DNA of 6,458 nt from Pseudomonadota bacterium (GTDB taxonomy: Bacteria; Pseudomonadota; Alphaproteobacteria; Rhizobiales; Xanthobacteraceae): assembly GCA_023390955.1 (NCBI GenBank), contig JAEWBW010000367.1, positions 1 through 6,458 on the forward strand, in the 5' to 3' direction. The position numbers were made by a program, and so were the translations under genes. The notes below the pieces were generated by a model. That model did no database searches. It was not told where the DNA came from and saw only the letters and a list, made by a program, of their open reading frames with translations. Below, piece after piece: positions 4,862 to 6,458 of this stretch (positions within the stretch are counted from its first letter, which is position 1; every line of letters starts with the position of its first letter).

Positions 4862-6458
4862 CTACGACATCGCTTCTCTGACGAGTTCATTGGCGGCCTC
4901 CGCCAACAACTCGTCTGCAGCTTCGCCATAGACTGACTCGCGGCCGATTTCCAGCATCACGGGGACGGCGAGCGGGGAGACGCGGTCGAGTTCCCGATGG
5001 GTGATGCGGCCATGGATGCGGGCCAGCATGTCGCCGAGCCGGCGCAGATCGAGCAGGCCGGTGGCGGCATCGGCGCGCGCGGCGCGCAGCAGCACATGAT
5101 CGGCCTGGTGCTTTCGCAGCACCTCGTAGACGAGATCGGTCGAGAAGAGCACCTGCCGGCGGCTCTTCTCCTCGCCGGTGTGGCGGCGCGCGATCAGGCC
5201 GGAGATGATCGCGCAATTGCGGAAGGTGCGCTTCATCAGCGCGGACTCGGCGAGCCACGCTTCGAGATCGTCGCCCAGCATGTCCGGGTCGAACAACGCG
5301 TCGAGATCGATCCGGCCATCACGGATCATGAAGGAGAGATCGCCGAGCGCCCAGATCGCCACCGCATATTCATTGGCGACGAAGCCGAGCGGGCGGGCGC
5401 GGGCGCGCTCCAGCCGGCGCGTAAGCAGCATGCCGAGCGTCTGGTGCGCGAGGCGGCCCTCGAACGGATAGCAGGCGAGATAATGCTTGTCGGCGCGGGG
5501 AAAGGTTTCGACCAGCATCTCGCGCACCGCAGGCACCTGCGAGACGTCCTTTTGCAGCGACAGCCAGTCGCGCACCTGCTCGGGCAGGCCCTTCCAGGCG
5601 CCGACGTCATCGAGCAGGCGGCGCACGCGCTCGGCGAGATAGGTCGAGAGCGGAAATTTTCCGCCCATATAGGACGGCACCTTCGGGTCCTTGTCGTGGG
5701 CGCGCGAGACATAGACCTGGTCCTCGACAAGCGCCTCGTAGCGCACGACCTCGCCGCCGAACACAAAGGTATCCGCGGGGCTGAGGCCCTCGATGAAGGC
5801 TTCCTCAATCTCGCCAAGCAGCCGGCCGCCGCGGGCGATCACGCCAGTCGAACCGGAGCCGGCGCCACGCGAGCGCACCAGGCGCACCTTCAGCATGTCG
5901 TCTTCGACGATGGTGCCGACATTCATCCGATAGCCCTGCCGCACCTTTGGATTGGCGACGCGCCAGCGACCCTCCTTGTCCTGCTTGATGCGCGCAAAGC
6001 GCTCATAGGTCTTCAGCGCGTAGCCGCCGGAGGCGACGAAATCGACGACGTCGTCGAAATCGCGCCGCGAAAGCTCGGCATAGGGTGCGGCGGTGCGCAC
6101 CTCGCGGTAGAGGTCGTCGCTGAAGAAGGGCTCGCCACAGGCACAGCCGAGCACGTGCTGGGCCAGCACGTCGAGCGCGCCGGTGCGCAGCGGCGGCGTG
6201 TCCTGCGCATTCTCCGCGATGGCGTCGATGGCGACGCTGCATTCCAGCACCTCGAAACGGTTGGCAGGCACCAGCACCGCGCGCGAGGCCTCGTCGAGGC
6301 GGTGGTTGGCGCGGCCGATGCGCTGCATCAGCCGCGAGGATCCCTTCGGCGCGCCGATATTGACGACGAGGTCGACGTCGCCCCAGTCGACGCCGAGATC
6401 GAGCGAGGAGGTGCAGACAACGCCGCGCAGGCGTCCTGCCGACATAGCGTCCTCGACC
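4862..6458 (-). CDS. Ligase-associated DEXH-box helicase (Lhr-Core type), C-terminal part
   Basis: The window holds the last 531 residues. The N-terminal RecA domain with the ATP-binding and DEXH motifs lies beyond 6458, and the ATG at 6445 is internal. Residues below are counted from the first complete visible codon. Helicase motif V (VVCTSSLDLGVDW, about 13-25) and motif VI (QRIGRANHR, 45-53, with arginine-finger candidates) mark the end of the second RecA domain. A winged-helix region follows at about 90-170, then a region with VPSYMGGKFPLST (260-272). The DEAD/H-associated C-terminal domain of Lhr proteins comes next (about 320-505). Full Lhr-Core proteins are about 800-850 residues, so roughly 300 are missing. 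The enzyme should be an ATP-dependent 3'-to-5' DNA translocase/helicase working in repair with PdeM, encoded 9 bp downstream, and with a ligase and exonuclease expected upstream. The reading frame is intact and ends in TAG. Confidence 0.93.
   Translation of the reverse strand, partial: VEDAMSAGRLRGVVCTSSLDLGVDWGDVDLVVNIGAPKGSSRLMQRIGRANHRLDEASRAVLVPANRFEVLECSVAIDAIAENAQDTPPLRTGALDVLAQHVLGCACGEPFFSDDLYREVRTAAPYAELSRRDFDDVVDFVASGGYALKTYERFARIKQDKEGRWRVANPKVRQGYRMNVGTIVEDDMLKVRLVRSRGAGSGSTGVIARGGRLLGEIEEAFIEGLSPADTFVFGGEVVRYEALVEDQVYVSRAHDKDPKVPSYMGGKFPLSTYLAERVRRLLDDVGAWKGLPEQVRDWLSLQKDVSQVPAVREMLVETFPRADKHYLACYPFEGRLAHQTLGMLLTRRLERARARPLGFVANEYAVAIWALGDLSFMIRDGRIDLDALFDPDMLGDDLEAWLAESALMKRTFRNCAIISGLIARRHTGEEKSRRQVLFSTDLVYEVLRKHQADHVLLRAARADAATGLLDLRRLGDMLARIHGRITHRELDRVSPLAVPVMLEIGRESVYGEAADELLAEAANELVREAMS

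Overview
The window looks like chromosomal DNA from an alphaproteobacterium, most likely Bradyrhizobium or a close relative. It has high GC content with G/C-ending codons, a TIGR02186-type protein family known mainly from alphaproteobacteria, and short mirrored intergenic repeats of the kind I associate with Bradyrhizobiaceae. Genus assignment is an inference; the gene families are much firmer. No rRNA, tRNA, CRISPR array, transposase or phage gene is visible, and all genes look intact except the two cut by the window ends.

Layout from left to right: (1) Positions 1-1018, plus strand: the C-terminal end of a TauE/SafE-type membrane exporter, overlapping by 4 bp a TIGR02186-family protein with a signal peptide and a C-terminal membrane anchor. 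(2) Positions 1019-1206: a convergent gap holding a mirrored pair of about 32-bp repeats. (3) Positions 1207-2951, minus strand: an EamA/DMT-family transporter followed 11 bp later by an MBL-fold hydrolase with an altered metal-binding motif. (4) Positions 2952-3048: a divergent control region with a palindrome of the LysR-regulator type (T-N11-A). (5) Positions 3049-3912, plus strand: a LysR-type regulator, whose start I place 42 bp downstream of the first possible ATG because of a strong ribosome binding site. (6) Positions 3913-4147: a second convergent gap with a different mirrored pair of GC-rich repeats. (7) Positions 4148-6458, minus strand: the C-terminal 531 residues of a DNA-ligase-associated DEXH-box helicase (Lhr-Core type), followed 9 bp later by the ligase-associated nuclease PdeM.

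Three functional units emerge. The TauE/SafE plus TIGR02186 pair is probably a membrane export unit with a periplasmic partner of unknown role. The LysR / EamA / MBL set looks like a locally regulated efflux-plus-hydrolase unit of unknown substrate. The helicase plus PdeM pair is the distal part of the known ligase-associated DNA repair cluster, whose ligase and exonuclease genes would be expected beyond position 6458. I found no convincing new system. The most notable points are the mirrored repeats in both convergent gaps, the changed metal-site motif of the MBL protein, and the candidate LysR operator.
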